A DNA stretch of 64,000 bases from Methanohalophilus portucalensis (GCF_002761295.1 NZ_CP017881.1:1041069-1105068), one strand, 5' to 3'; numbered from the stretch's first letter, positions 33,841 to 42,853 are shown. Made by a program: numbers and translations. Notes: a model not told the origin generated them from the letters alone.

Positions 33841-35457
33841 TCAATGCAAAAAGTGCCTCATTCCGGTAAATACGAGGGAAACACCCAGCCGGTTGGCGGT
33901 GTCTATAACTTCGTTGTCCCGGATTGAGCCACCGGGGGAAACGATATATTTGATATTGTTCTCGGCGGCATGGATGATGCTGTCATCGAAGGGGAAGAAA
34001 GCATCGGAGGCCAGGACAGATTCTGCAAAGATATTTTTACAGTACTCCTCAAAGTCCATTTCAGGCTGTTCCCTGTAATAGATCTCCTGCAGGTTTTCCC
34101 TTGCCTTGGTTGCACATAATTTGCGGATGGAATCCACGCGGTTGGGCTGGCCGGCACCCATTGCCAGCATCATGTAGCATCCATCCTCATATTCCCAGGA
34201 CAGATTTACTGCATTGGATTTGGTGGATTTGCAGGCTGCAATACAGAATTCAGACAGGCCCTTTTTCTCCTCGGGATACTCGGTGTCGGTGACACATTCC
34301 CATTTATCGTACAACCCGATATTGCGGGACTGTTTGAGCATACCGCCTGCAATATACTTGTAGGTAAATTCCGCGTCAAAGGATTCATTGAGTTGTGGCA
34401 ATTCCAGCAGACGCAGGTTTTTGCTCTTGTTCTTCAAAAAGTCCAGTGCATCATGCTCAAATTCCGGAGCAATTATGATCTCCACGAACTTGCCCTTGAG
34501 GAATTTGGAGGATTCGAGATCCATCGGGACATTGGTGCATATGATACTTCCAAAGGCCGAGATCGGATCGCCGTCCCAGGCAGCTTTCAGGGCCTGCAGG
34601 AGTGTGTTGCCGGTTGCCAAACCACAGGGGTTATTGTGTTTGACAATACATACTGCAGGTTTTTCTTGCCCTAATTCCTTGACAGTCTGGAGGGCGTTGT
34701 CCCCATCCACATAATTATTGTAAGATAGTTCCTTGCCGTGCAGTTGGCGACAGTTTGCAAGGGCAGGGCCCTCAATTTCTGGCTGGGAGAAAAATAATGC
34801 TTCCTGATGCCAGTTCTCTCCATAACGCAGTTCTCTGCCGCCTGTGAAATTAAGCCGAAGGGTATCTTCTCCCAGTAAGGTGCGGCTTAAGTATGTATCA
34901 ATTGTACTGTCATAGTTTGCAGTATGGCGGAATGCCTTGACTGCCATTTTTTCCCGGGTTTCCTGTGAGACTACTCCGCTTGAACGCAGTTCTTTGAGGA
35001 TATGTCCGTAATCTTGCGGGTCACTCAATACTGTAACAGATTTGTAGTTCTTGGCAGCCGACCTGAGCATGGAGGGTCCGCCGATATCAATATTCTCGAT
35101 GGCCTCTTCCAGATTAACTCCTTCCCTGGATATGGTTATTTCGAAGGGATAGAGGTTTACGACCACCATGTCGATAAGTTCGATAGAAAGGTCTTCAGCG
35201 TCGCTGACGTGTTCCGGATTTTCCCGCAGGCAAAGCAGGCCACCATGTATTTTTGGGTGGAGTGTCTTTACCCTGCCTCCCATCATCTCGGGAAATCCAG
35301 TGATCTCTGATACGTCAATTGTTTCTATTCCTGCATCCCGGAGCATACGTGCCGTGCCTCCGGTTGAAATGATCTCTACATCAAGTTGTTTGAGCCCGCG
35401 TGCAAAATCCACGATTCCCGTTTTGTCGGAAACGCTCAGCAATGCCCTTTTTACCAA
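33841..35457 (-). CDS. purH: Bifunctional AICAR transformylase / IMP cyclohydrolase PurH
   Basis: A 538-residue enzyme for the last two steps of IMP synthesis. The N-terminal cyclohydrolase domain has ALLSVSDKTGIVDFARGL, ISTGGTARMLRDAGI and GGRVKTLHPKIHGGLL. The C-terminal transformylase has LRYGENWHQEA, the KHNNPCG catalytic motif and FFPFDDSIIHAAENNIKYIVSPGGSIRDNEVI. Both halves look complete. The start is TTG 35457 with GGTGA four bases upstream; no ATG lies nearby. Confidence 0.94.
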   Translation of the reverse strand: MVKRALLSVSDKTGIVDFARGLKQLDVEIISTGGTARMLRDAGIETIDVSEITGFPEMMGGRVKTLHPKIHGGLLCLRENPEHVSDAEDLSIELIDMVVVNLYPFEITISREGVNLEEAIENIDIGGPSMLRSAAKNYKSVTVLSDPQDYGHILKELRSSGVVSQETREKMAVKAFRHTANYDSTIDTYLSRTLLGEDTLRLNFTGGRELRYGENWHQEALFFSQPEIEGPALANCRQLHGKELSYNNYVDGDNALQTVKELGQEKPAVCIVKHNNPCGLATGNTLLQALKAAWDGDPISAFGSIICTNVPMDLESSKFLKGKFVEIIIAPEFEHDALDFLKNKSKNLRLLELPQLNESFDAEFTYKYIAGGMLKQSRNIGLYDKWECVTDTEYPEEKKGLSEFCIAACKSTKSNAVNLSWEYEDGCYMMLAMGAGQPNRVDSIRKLCATKARENLQEIYYREQPEMDFEEYCKNIFAESVLASDAFFPFDDSIIHAAENNIKYIVSPGGSIRDNEVIDTANRLGVSLVFTGMRHFLH

Positions 35458-35806
35458 AAAATCACCAAGTCAGGTTGTAAGATATTACTAATAAAGGTTC
35501 TGGTCTCTCCTGGTTGCAGTAAATATTGTAACCATTGCATCCAGATATGCATATCAGAATTGGCCGGTTCTCAACAATTATTTTCTCTGCAGTTATCAGT
35601 CTGACCCTCTTTGACTTACGTTCCGACTTTTTTAGAATTTACAACTTTTGCCAGGCACAGTCACATGTTAACCTACCTTTTCAGGTCTATTTCCAGGTTT
35701 TGCTGTATTTTGGGATGCTAATTTACCCAATGATACAAAACTAGTGATTAATCCTACTAACTATTGCTCTCCAAAAACTTATAACCTCTGGGCTGGTAAT
35801 TCTACG
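35458..35806. other. Intergenic stretch without a recognised gene
   Basis: About 350 AT-rich bases between purH and a small membrane protein gene. It must hold the purH promoter on the minus strand. I see no tRNA-like cloverleaf, conserved small ORF or repeat family. Confidence 0.5.
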
Positions 35807-35813
35807 TATAAAA
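35807..35813 (+). promoter_or_regulatory. TATA box of the small membrane protein gene
   Basis: TATAAAA at 35807-35813 lies about 35 bases before the likely ATG, so the leader should be only about 10-15 bases. That leader includes GGGGG at 35836-35840. Confidence 0.55.
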
Positions 35814-35846
35814 GAAATTCAGTTTGGTACTTAGTGGGGGATTATG

Positions 35847-36254
35847 ATGCTTGGATTAACAATGTCTGAACTTCGTGTATTTTCAATGATTTTGCAAATA
35901 ATAGCTTTATTGCTTATCGTTATAGGCTCTATAGTTTTGAAAAAAAGCACATCCATGAAGGAAGGAATATCAAAACATGGGAAGATAATCAATGTTGGCT
36001 ATTTTCTGGCGATAATATCTGTATTGTATATGGTCTATTCTGCTTATCTTTTTACAATTAGCACAGGTTCAATCTCGCCATTAGTTGTAGCTCATGGTTC
36101 ACTGGGTATCATAGCACTGGTTCTAGGAGCTATATTTGTTACAAATAGGTGGAGCTGGAAAACTAAAAAATATATGAGAATTGAAATGGTTCTCTGGCTG
36201 GCTGTATTTTTGGGTGGAACGTATCTGTATCTTGTAATAAATGGTGCCATCTGA
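35847..36254 (+). CDS. Small integral membrane protein with four helices (DUF420/cytochrome b561-like)
   Basis: About 135 residues with four predicted membrane helices: VFSMILQIIALLLIVIGSIVL, VGYFLAIISVLYMVYSAYLF, LVVAHGSLGIIALVLGAIFV and MVLWLAVFLGGTYLYLVI. A conserved-looking His in the third helix (VVAHGSLG) and ISKHGK before the second recall DUF420 or b561-like proteins. The family call is tentative. ATG 35844 is also in frame, but ATG 35847 has better spacing from GGGGG. Confidence 0.6.
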   Translation: MLGLTMSELRVFSMILQIIALLLIVIGSIVLKKSTSMKEGISKHGKIINVGYFLAIISVLYMVYSAYLFTISTGSISPLVVAHGSLGIIALVLGAIFVTNRWSWKTKKYMRIEMVLWLAVFLGGTYLYLVINGAI

Positions 36255-36278
36255 ACCTTCATCCATAAAATAAGGGTG

Positions 36279-36486
36279 TTATTCAGAAAATTTCACCACA
36301 GGACAGACTTCGATATATTTGCCTCAATGAGTGCAATTATCATCGAAATGGGCATTTTTTTTGATCCTGATTGCATTGTGAAGAAATTTGCCGATACACA
36401 CCCCGCAAACCGTACAGCCCAGTGCCCAGCTTATTGATTTTTCCTGTTCTTTTTTCAGATTAACCAGTTTGGTTATGCGTGATTCT
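36279..36486 (-). pseudogene. Decayed ferredoxin-domain remnant, copy of the 3' end of the PAPS-reductase-like gene
   Basis: Read on the minus strand, this stretch aligns along its length with the C-terminus of the intact gene at 42846-44741. It reads about ITKLVNLKKEQEKSISWALGC, then TVCGVCIGKFLHNAIRI, then an in-frame TGA, then GKYIEVCPVVKFSE and TAA. Several cluster Cys are lost (Cys to Phe, Cys to Tyr) and a stop lies in the middle. The DNA match to 42847-43050 is extensive but clearly diverged. Only this end of the gene is present. Confidence 0.85.
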
Positions 36487-36532
36487 GTCAGAAATCTCTA
36501 TGGAATTTGTAGTTACCTGGCTGAATTAAGAA

Positions 36533-36565
36533 AACTTTATGTATCGTTATGTTCATCCGAACATA
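36533..36565 (+). promoter_or_regulatory. Promoter with 18-bp inverted repeat before the chelate-transport operon
   Basis: TATGTTC at 36548-36554 and GAACATA at 36559-36565 form a perfect inverted repeat with a 4-base spacer, and the flanking CG/CG could extend it. A TATA-like AACTTTATG lies just upstream near 36533, so the repeat covers the expected transcription start. This is where a metal- or ligand-responsive repressor would bind. The lipoprotein gene starts about 48 bases later. Confidence 0.6.
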
Positions 36566-36613
36566 TCGCCACATGTTATGGAAATAAAACACTTTCATCA
36601 TAGGGGAACTCTC

Positions 36614-37696
36614 ATGCATAAAAAATTCAGGTATATTCTATTGATATTTGTGATCTTGTTTGCATTATGCACAAGCGCATGTGTTGATCAAGAGGAGGTT
36701 TCTGCACAGAGCACAAGATCGATAACTGATATGGCAGGAAGGACAGTTACAATCCCGGCTGACGTTGACAAGGCAGTTGCCACTTCTCCTCCTGCAACAA
36801 TGCTAATCTACATGCTGGCTCCGCAAAAATTAGCAGGCTGGAATTTTATGCCTCAGGGGTCGCAAACATATCTGAAACCTGAGTATCAGACCCTTCCTGT
36901 GATTGGCGGTTGGTTTGGTAAGCAGGATGGAAATTATGAAACCATAATATCAATGGGTCCCGATATCATCTTTGAAGGCTACAACAGTGGAGGGGATGTT
37001 AATTCTACCATCAATGAAAGACAGAAAAAATTCGGTACAATTCCTGTTGTGGGTATTGAATCGACAATTGATGCTATGGAATATGAAAAGTCAATCAAAT
37101 TCATGGGGGATGTTCTCAGAGAAGAAGAGAGAGCAGGTCAATTGATCTCTTTTTACAAAGGAACACTTAACAATGTCACCGTAAAGGTCTCACAAATACC
37201 TGAAGATGAAAGGAAACGGGTCTATTATGCAGAAGGTACCAATGGTCTGCTTACGGATCCGAAAGGTTCTCCTCACAGTCAGTTGATAGAGATATGTGGT
37301 GGTGTCAATGTAGCAGAATGTCCCATTGAACAGGGTTATGGAAAATCAGCGGTGTCCATCGAACAGGTATTGCAATGGGATCCAGAGGTTATCATTACAG
37401 GCGACCGAAAATTTTACGAAAATGTGTATGAAGATCCTCTCTGGCAGGACATCACTGCTATAAAAAACGATGAGGTATATCTTTTCCCGGATGCTCCTTT
37501 TTGCTGGTTTGATAGGCCCCCGGGTGTTAACAGAATAATCGGTATTCCCTGGACAGCTAAAGTGCTCTACCCCCAAGAGTTCAGCGATCTTGATCTCAGG
37601 AGTCATGTAAAGGAATTCTATTCAGAGTTCTATCATTATGAACTGTCGGAAGATGAGATTGATGGGTTATTGAATCCCACTCCTACACCGAAATAA
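36614..37696 (+). CDS. Iron/cobalamin-type ABC transporter substrate-binding lipoprotein
   Basis: About 360 residues. A signal peptide (FRYILLIFVILFALCTSAC) ends with a lipobox Cys. The mature protein is a two-lobed TroA/BtuF-type binding protein: SITDMAGRTVTIPADVDKAVATSPPATMLIYML, LPVIGGWFGKQDGNYETIISMGPDIIFEG, YGKSAVSIEQVLQWDPEVIITG and a final WFDRPPGVNRIIGIPWTAKVLYP. It should bind an iron chelate, cobamide or similar ligand outside the cell and deliver it to the permease encoded downstream. ATG 36614 follows GGGGA by about 6 bases. First gene of a five-gene operon. Confidence 0.88.
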   Translation: MHKKFRYILLIFVILFALCTSACVDQEEVSAQSTRSITDMAGRTVTIPADVDKAVATSPPATMLIYMLAPQKLAGWNFMPQGSQTYLKPEYQTLPVIGGWFGKQDGNYETIISMGPDIIFEGYNSGGDVNSTINERQKKFGTIPVVGIESTIDAMEYEKSIKFMGDVLREEERAGQLISFYKGTLNNVTVKVSQIPEDERKRVYYAEGTNGLLTDPKGSPHSQLIEICGGVNVAECPIEQGYGKSAVSIEQVLQWDPEVIITGDRKFYENVYEDPLWQDITAIKNDEVYLFPDAPFCWFDRPPGVNRIIGIPWTAKVLYPQEFSDLDLRSHVKEFYSEFYHYELSEDEIDGLLNPTPTPK

Positions 37697-37732
37697 AATT
37701 TTATCACTAGTTTCAGACGAAGGTGTAATTAA

Positions 37733-38386
37733 ATGACAGATGAAGTAACTGGTAAAGCTGGGTTTCATGATGATTATGCCGAAAATTTCGAAGATGTTGC
37801 TGACAATATCTTTGCTCCTATATATCCTGTTATTTCACAGCAGATTACAAACAGATGCCAGATCATGAGCGGGACTTTCATAGATGTGGGTAGCGGACCC
37901 GCATCACTTGCAATATCTCTCAGTAAACTTGTCGATGGCAAGGTTTATGCAATGGATTTTTCTGAAAAAATGCTCGCTATAGCAAAGAAAAAGATCGAAT
38001 CAAGTGATTTGAATGCAAATGTGATTCCTATTTTCGGTGACATTCATGATATGCCTTTTGACGATTGTTTTGCTGACCTGGTCGTAAGCCGCGGTTCTCT
38101 ATTCTTCTGGCAGGATGTTCACCAGGCTTTCAGGGAAATATACCGTGTGCTAAAACCCGGTGGTATGGCCTATATTGGAGGCGGTTTTGGCACAGCGGAA
38201 CTTAAGTCAAAGATCACACAGGCCATGGAAAAAAGGGACCCTACATGGTCACAGTGTGTCGAAAAACGATTGAACAAGGCCAATCTGGATTCTTTTAAAA
38301 AAGCATTGCATGTTGCAGAAATTGACCATTACAGGATAATAGATGATGAATCTGGTTTCTGGATATGTTTCAATAAGGTGGACTGA
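37733..38386 (+). CDS. Class I SAM methyltransferase of the chelate operon
   Basis: A 217-residue soluble methyltransferase. It has the SAM loop TFIDVGSGPASLAISLS (about residues 46-62), an acidic KVYAMDFSEKMLAIAKKKI strand, GDIHDMPFDDCFADLVVSRGSLFFWQD and the motif VLKPGGMAYIGGGFG. It is of the UbiE/small-molecule type. It lies between a binding protein and a radical SAM gene, three bases before the latter, so it probably methylates the compound handled by this system. The substrate is unknown. Confidence 0.85.
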   Translation: MTDEVTGKAGFHDDYAENFEDVADNIFAPIYPVISQQITNRCQIMSGTFIDVGSGPASLAISLSKLVDGKVYAMDFSEKMLAIAKKKIESSDLNANVIPIFGDIHDMPFDDCFADLVVSRGSLFFWQDVHQAFREIYRVLKPGGMAYIGGGFGTAELKSKITQAMEKRDPTWSQCVEKRLNKANLDSFKKALHVAEIDHYRIIDDESGFWICFNKVD

Positions 38387-38389
38387 CCT

Positions 38390-40135
38390 ATGAAGTGCAA
38401 CATATGTGAAATCGGCTGCGATCTTGCAGAGGGAAAGAGTGGCCAATGTCGTATGTATACCAACAAAAATGGTCAGATCATCGAGAGATTTCCAAACAAC
38501 TACTTCACAATGTTTCCGGTTTCCATTGAGACTGTTCCCCTCCTTCATTTCTATCCGCGGGGTAAGTTTCTGCAGGTTTGTACCATTGGCTGCAATTTCA
38601 AATGTGAAGGCTGCATCTCAGAGATCCTGGCATCCCGTCTTCTTTCCACTAATAAAAAAAGTGGAATTAGCAATGAGAACGTTATCAGTAAAGCCCTTGA
38701 TGAAGACTGCATAGGGATTGTTTTTTGTCTCAATGATCCGGCTGTCTCCTATTTTACATTCTGCGACCTTGCTAAAAAGGCCAGGCAGAACAATCTTTTG
38801 ATCGGATGCTCCACTAACGGATATTTTACAGAAAACGTATTGAAAGAACTAATCCCTTTGATAGATTTCGTAAACATCGGTATAAAGGGTTATTCAGATG
38901 AAAGGTATATTTCGTGCGGTGCTAGAGGTTCGGGACCAGTTTTCAGGAATCTGAAATTACTGAAAGAAAGTGATGTTCATGTTGAGGTTTCTACCATTTA
39001 CATCAAGGGTTCAGAGGATGAAGTCATAAAAACTGCAAAATTTGTTTCCTCCCTTTCAAGGGATATACCGTTTCAGGTCATGAGGTTTGTACCTTTTGGA
39101 GACGCAGCCCCTCAGATAGAACCAACGATAAGGGAAAGTGAAGTTCTGTGTGACAAATTAAGCCAGCACTTAAATTATGTGTATCTTTTCAATTCGCCGG
39201 GTACCGATCATTTGAACACGGTATGTCCAGAATGCAGTAAAATCATTTTCCAGAGGGAGTTTTTTGGTCCCATGGGTTCACGTACTTTATCCTACCTGCC
39301 ACAAGAGGGGTGTGAATGTTCTACTGAAGCCTTTTTTAGAGGAGAAGTAAGTGAAGTTTTTCATCATGAACCGGGATTTATGGGAGGATACAGGATTACT
39401 CGGGCTCTGGAGATGATACATGCTATTCTTGTCTGCCTTGGGGTAAAAGATGATTATAAACTTGCAGAAATATGGGCCAATGTCATGGAAACAGGATACT
39501 TGGAGCAGCTTCATACAAGTTCTCAGGATCTTGACTCTTACTTTGATGTAATTGAGCATTTTGCCGCCCTTGCAGACAGGAAAAAGGAAGGAATGGAACT
39601 TGTGGCTTATATGAGGGAGAAACTGGATTTCATACGGTCTGTGACAAATGACATTGAAAGGCCACGGGTCTATTATTGTATGGGATATCCCCTTTTTGCA
39701 CTCAATGGGGAGCGAATTGAGAATAATCTTGTTGAAGCTGCAGGCGGGGAAAGTGTAAACAAGCTGATCGACAGGGAGGGAAAACCCGGGGTTGGTATTT
39801 CTCATAATGAATTTGCAGAGATGAACCCTGAGTTCATATTCATATCAGGCTTCCTTTCAACCCCGGTTTCCGATTCATACACCTATTGTAAAAAACATGG
39901 TCTATCTGCAGATGCCTTAAAAAACAGGAGGATATACGGTCTTCGTCCATTATGGGATTTCGGAAGTCCCAGATGGATATTGGGGCTGATGTACATAGCA
40001 AATAAGTTACATCCTGATATTTTTAAATTTGATATTGATAAAGAGGCAAATGAGTTCTATGAAAGGTTCTATGGTGTGTCCTTTGATTCTTCAAGGCACA
40101 ACAGGTCTTTTTACAGCGTTTCATCCAGACAATGA
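38390..40135 (+). CDS. Radical SAM enzyme fused to a C-terminal binding-protein (TroA/BtuF-like) domain
   Basis: A 581-residue protein without signal peptide. The N-terminus has KCNICEIGCDLAEGKSGQC, like the Cys cluster of AmmeMemoRadiSam and glycyl-radical-activase relatives. The radical SAM motif C-x3-C-x2-C is in IGCNFKCEGC at about residue 66. A further Cys set (CPECSKII and GCEC) is near 280-305. From about residue 420 the sequence, RPRVYYCMGYPLFALNGERI through NPEFIFISG and DFGSPRWILGLMYIANKLHP, follows the C-terminal lobe of the binding protein encoded two genes upstream. A cytoplasmic radical SAM enzyme carrying such a ligand-binding lobe is unusual. It may process the imported ligand or make it. 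The function is not known. Confidence 0.8.
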   Translation: MKCNICEIGCDLAEGKSGQCRMYTNKNGQIIERFPNNYFTMFPVSIETVPLLHFYPRGKFLQVCTIGCNFKCEGCISEILASRLLSTNKKSGISNENVISKALDEDCIGIVFCLNDPAVSYFTFCDLAKKARQNNLLIGCSTNGYFTENVLKELIPLIDFVNIGIKGYSDERYISCGARGSGPVFRNLKLLKESDVHVEVSTIYIKGSEDEVIKTAKFVSSLSRDIPFQVMRFVPFGDAAPQIEPTIRESEVLCDKLSQHLNYVYLFNSPGTDHLNTVCPECSKIIFQREFFGPMGSRTLSYLPQEGCECSTEAFFRGEVSEVFHHEPGFMGGYRITRALEMIHAILVCLGVKDDYKLAEIWANVMETGYLEQLHTSSQDLDSYFDVIEHFAALADRKKEGMELVAYMREKLDFIRSVTNDIERPRVYYCMGYPLFALNGERIENNLVEAAGGESVNKLIDREGKPGVGISHNEFAEMNPEFIFISGFLSTPVSDSYTYCKKHGLSADALKNRRIYGLRPLWDFGSPRWILGLMYIANKLHPDIFKFDIDKEANEFYERFYGVSFDSSRHNRSFYSVSSRQ

Positions 40136-40174
40136 CCCCACTTTATCGAACCGATTTTAGGAAATGAGATATAA

Positions 40175-41236
40175 ATGTCATATGATATTGGAAGAATCAC
40201 AGGTTTGAAATTGGGGATTCATAAGAGGTTTTCTGAGGGTAATACACAGATATTCCTCGCATTTTTCCTTATGATATTTCTCTTTGTACTTTCCCTTTTT
40301 ATGGGAAGGTATTCAATTCCTCCACAAACTATAATGACTAGTATTATTTTCTGGCTTCTGTCATTAGGAAATGTGGACCCGTCAAATGTGGGTACTGTCA
40401 TATTTCAGATACGTCTTCCAAGGATAATTGCAGCTATGCTTGTAGGGGCTGGATTATCTATATCCGGAGCTTCTTTTCAAGGTCTTTTTCGCAATCCGCT
40501 GGTTTCTCCCTATATTTTAGGAGTGGCATCCGGGGCTGGATTTGGTGCCTGCCTGGGTATCCTGATAAGTGAGAATATATTTGTTATCCAGTTAATGGCA
40601 TTTTCTTTTGGAATACTTGCAGCTTTTCTGGCTTACAGTCTCAGTAAGTCCTGCAAGGCAACGGCCACACTGGTCCTTGTGCTTTCAGGTATTATTGTAG
40701 GTGCAGTTTTCACTGCTCTGACCTCACTGGTAAAATATGTAGCAGATCCATATGATAAACTTCCTGAAATGGTATTCTGGCTTATGGGAAGTCTCTCATC
40801 TGTCAGGGTAGAGGATCTAATCTATGCGTCACCTGCAATACTTGTCGGTATGCTTGTCCTTATTCTTATAGGATGGCGCATCAATGTCATCTCTTTGGGA
40901 GAGGAAGAAGCCAGGTCACTGGGTATAGATACTAAGAAAATGACAATACTGGTAGTTATTTGTGCCACTCTGGTCACGACTTCTGCAATTAGTATCAGCG
41001 GTATTATTGGATGGGTAGGCCTTGTAGTACCTCATATCTCGCGGATGCTGGTTGGTCCAAGTTACAAAAAACTGCTGCCAATGTCAGTTTTCCTCGGTGC
41101 ATCTTTTCTTTTGGTCGTAGATGATCTTGCAAGGACATTAATGACTATAGAAATTCCTCTGGGAGTTCTTACGGCACTGATAGGAGCACCATTTTTTGCT
41201 TATCTTTTACAAAAAAAGAAGGTTGGTTGGTCATGA
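40175..41236 (+). CDS. FecCD/BtuC-family ABC transporter permease
   Basis: A 353-residue polytopic protein with about nine or ten membrane helices. Family motifs are FQIRLPRIIAAMLVGAGLSISGASFQGLFRNPLVSPYILGVASGAGFGA near the N-terminus and ISISGIIGWVGLVVPHISRMLVG in the cytoplasmic coupling region. It forms the channel for an iron-chelate or cobamide importer with the binding lipoprotein and the ATPase. It overlaps the ATPase gene by four bases (ATGA). Confidence 0.92.
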   Translation: MSYDIGRITGLKLGIHKRFSEGNTQIFLAFFLMIFLFVLSLFMGRYSIPPQTIMTSIIFWLLSLGNVDPSNVGTVIFQIRLPRIIAAMLVGAGLSISGASFQGLFRNPLVSPYILGVASGAGFGACLGILISENIFVIQLMAFSFGILAAFLAYSLSKSCKATATLVLVLSGIIVGAVFTALTSLVKYVADPYDKLPEMVFWLMGSLSSVRVEDLIYASPAILVGMLVLILIGWRINVISLGEEEARSLGIDTKKMTILVVICATLVTTSAISISGIIGWVGLVVPHISRMLVGPSYKKLLPMSVFLGASFLLVVDDLARTLMTIEIPLGVLTALIGAPFFAYLLQKKKVGWS

Positions 41237-42003
41237 TATTAAGGGTAGACAATGCTTCATATTCGTATGGTGGCAAGGAGAATGTATTTGAGGATATTTC
41301 CTTTTTTTTAAAAAAGGGTGAGACTTTATGCATACTTGGCCCCAATGGGATTGGCAAATCCACACTGCTAAAATGCCTCGGCAATGTATTGAAATTAAGT
41401 GAAGGCAGTATCTTTATTGAGGGAAAAGACATCTCTTCGATGAGCAGAACAGAGATTGCTCAAAAGATAGGTTACGTTCCACAGTCAGATCAATCGGTAT
41501 TTCCCTTTTCTATACTGAATTTTGTAATGCTTGGAAGAGCACCTCATCTTCCCTTTTTCTCCTCTCCTGGAGAAAAGGATCACAAGATAGCTGAGAATGC
41601 CATCAATAAAGTGGGGATATCTCATTTGAGGGATAGGCCTGTTACAGAAGTAAGTGGTGGCGAAAGACAGCTTGCTCTGATTGCAAGGGCTCTGGCACAG
41701 GAGCCGGAAATTTTGCTTCTGGATGAACCTACCTCCCATTTGGATTTCGGGAATCAGGTACGTGTTCTGAACCTTATTGAAAGACTAACCTCTCAGGGCA
41801 CTTCTGTGATTATGAGCACGCACTTTCCGGACCATGGTTTTATAGGCTCTAAGAATGTAGCGATAATGCTTGAGAACGATTTCATAGACCAGGGGACTGC
41901 TGAAGAAGTAATTACAAAAGAGAACATGGCCCTTGCATATGGTGTCGATGTAACCATCGATCATGTCAGTTCCATACAGAGAAATGTATGTCTTCCTCTT
42001 TAA
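41233..42003 (+). CDS. FecE/BtuD-family ABC transporter ATP-binding protein
   Basis: About 256 residues. Walker A is GPNGIGKSTLL (about 35-45), the Q-loop region is IGYVPQSDQS, the ABC signature is VSGGERQLALIARALAQ, Walker B is ILLLDEPTSHLD and the switch His is in STHFPD. It energises the importer. TTG 41227 is in frame, but ATG 41233 gives the usual ATGA overlap with the permease gene. Last gene of the operon. Confidence 0.93.
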   Translation: MILRVDNASYSYGGKENVFEDISFFLKKGETLCILGPNGIGKSTLLKCLGNVLKLSEGSIFIEGKDISSMSRTEIAQKIGYVPQSDQSVFPFSILNFVMLGRAPHLPFFSSPGEKDHKIAENAINKVGISHLRDRPVTEVSGGERQLALIARALAQEPEILLLDEPTSHLDFGNQVRVLNLIERLTSQGTSVIMSTHFPDHGFIGSKNVAIMLENDFIDQGTAEEVITKENMALAYGVDVTIDHVSSIQRNVCLPL

Positions 42004-42091
42004 TTTTATTAGCATTACAAGAATATATGAAGTTTTATCTGGGGAGTAATTTTATGGGATATAAAAAAGAAAATTTTGGGGTATAGGTGGT

Positions 42092-42853
42092 TTGATGTGG
42101 CATTCCAAACGAATTTTTGCAATCCTGATTGTATTCATTTGTACTAGTATATTTTTCATAACTACGGCATATTCTGAATCCACTGGAGAAGACGACGTAG
42201 TTGGTCCGGGTTTGCCTCCATCTGAAATGATGCCGAAATGGTATCTCCATGACTCAATGGATGATGATAATGCCAATCATCTTTCCATGTTTCCCGATAT
42301 TTCCCAATATTCAGATTGTGGAAACTATACTCGTCATACAATTATGTGTGTGTGGTATTTTGATAACAAGAACTCGTTTATCAAATCGGAAACGAATTTG
42401 TCCCGTTATCTGGTTGAATCAGGTGAAGTTGGGGTTGTGAAACTTAATATCAGCGATGAGATTAGTGAAATTATTGAATCACGTGAAGATAAGAATCAAT
42501 GGAGACCAACCCTTGGGCCCAAGCAGTTCAATGCTACCAGATATGTAAGTAAAACAACATCCGGCTATTTTCTGGTTTATGCCCGTCCTTTTCTTGAAGA
42601 AAGAGAAGATTATTTCATTGTTTATTATGGAACAAAAGACGGTGCAGACATTGGAGATCAAAAACAGGAGTTGAAGAAATTGATAGCAAAGTCCTACTAT
42701 TTTGGGAATTCGGAAGGTGGGGTTGAAGATCTACATATGCATTCTGATACTTCCAAATCCCCAAACATGGTTCCTGGATTTGAATTGTTGATCTTAATAG
42801 GGTCATTTTGTTGTGCATTTATATTTAGATGTCATCTACTCAGATTCAAATAA
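42092..42853 (+). CDS. Secreted protein with PGF-CTERM-like sorting signal, function unknown
   Basis: About 253 residues. The signal peptide is ILIVFICTSIFFITTAYS. The outer domain is acidic, with sequons and a pair of Cys (YSDCGNYTRHTIMCVW). The C-terminus has PGF followed by a hydrophobic stretch and basic residues (VPGFELLILIGSFCCAFIFRCH), the layout of PGF-CTERM proteins, whose tail is removed by archaeosortase. No domain is recognised. It lies 88 bases after the transporter ATPase gene and overlaps the convergent gene by 8 bases. It may be an added part of the transport cassette or unrelated. Confidence 0.7.
   Translation: MMWHSKRIFAILIVFICTSIFFITTAYSESTGEDDVVGPGLPPSEMMPKWYLHDSMDDDNANHLSMFPDISQYSDCGNYTRHTIMCVWYFDNKNSFIKSETNLSRYLVESGEVGVVKLNISDEISEIIESREDKNQWRPTLGPKQFNATRYVSKTTSGYFLVYARPFLEEREDYFIVYYGTKDGADIGDQKQELKKLIAKSYYFGNSEGGVEDLHMHSDTSKSPNMVPGFELLILIGSFCCAFIFRCHLLRFK

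Noticed and set aside
35458-35843. Search for a tRNA or small RNA in the 386-base gap
   Set aside because: No acceptor stem with matching T-arm, no CCA-like end and no convincing hairpin series were found.
36388-36603. A plus-strand frame upstream of the lipoprotein gene
   Set aside because: It runs antisense through the ferredoxin-domain remnant and has no independent support.
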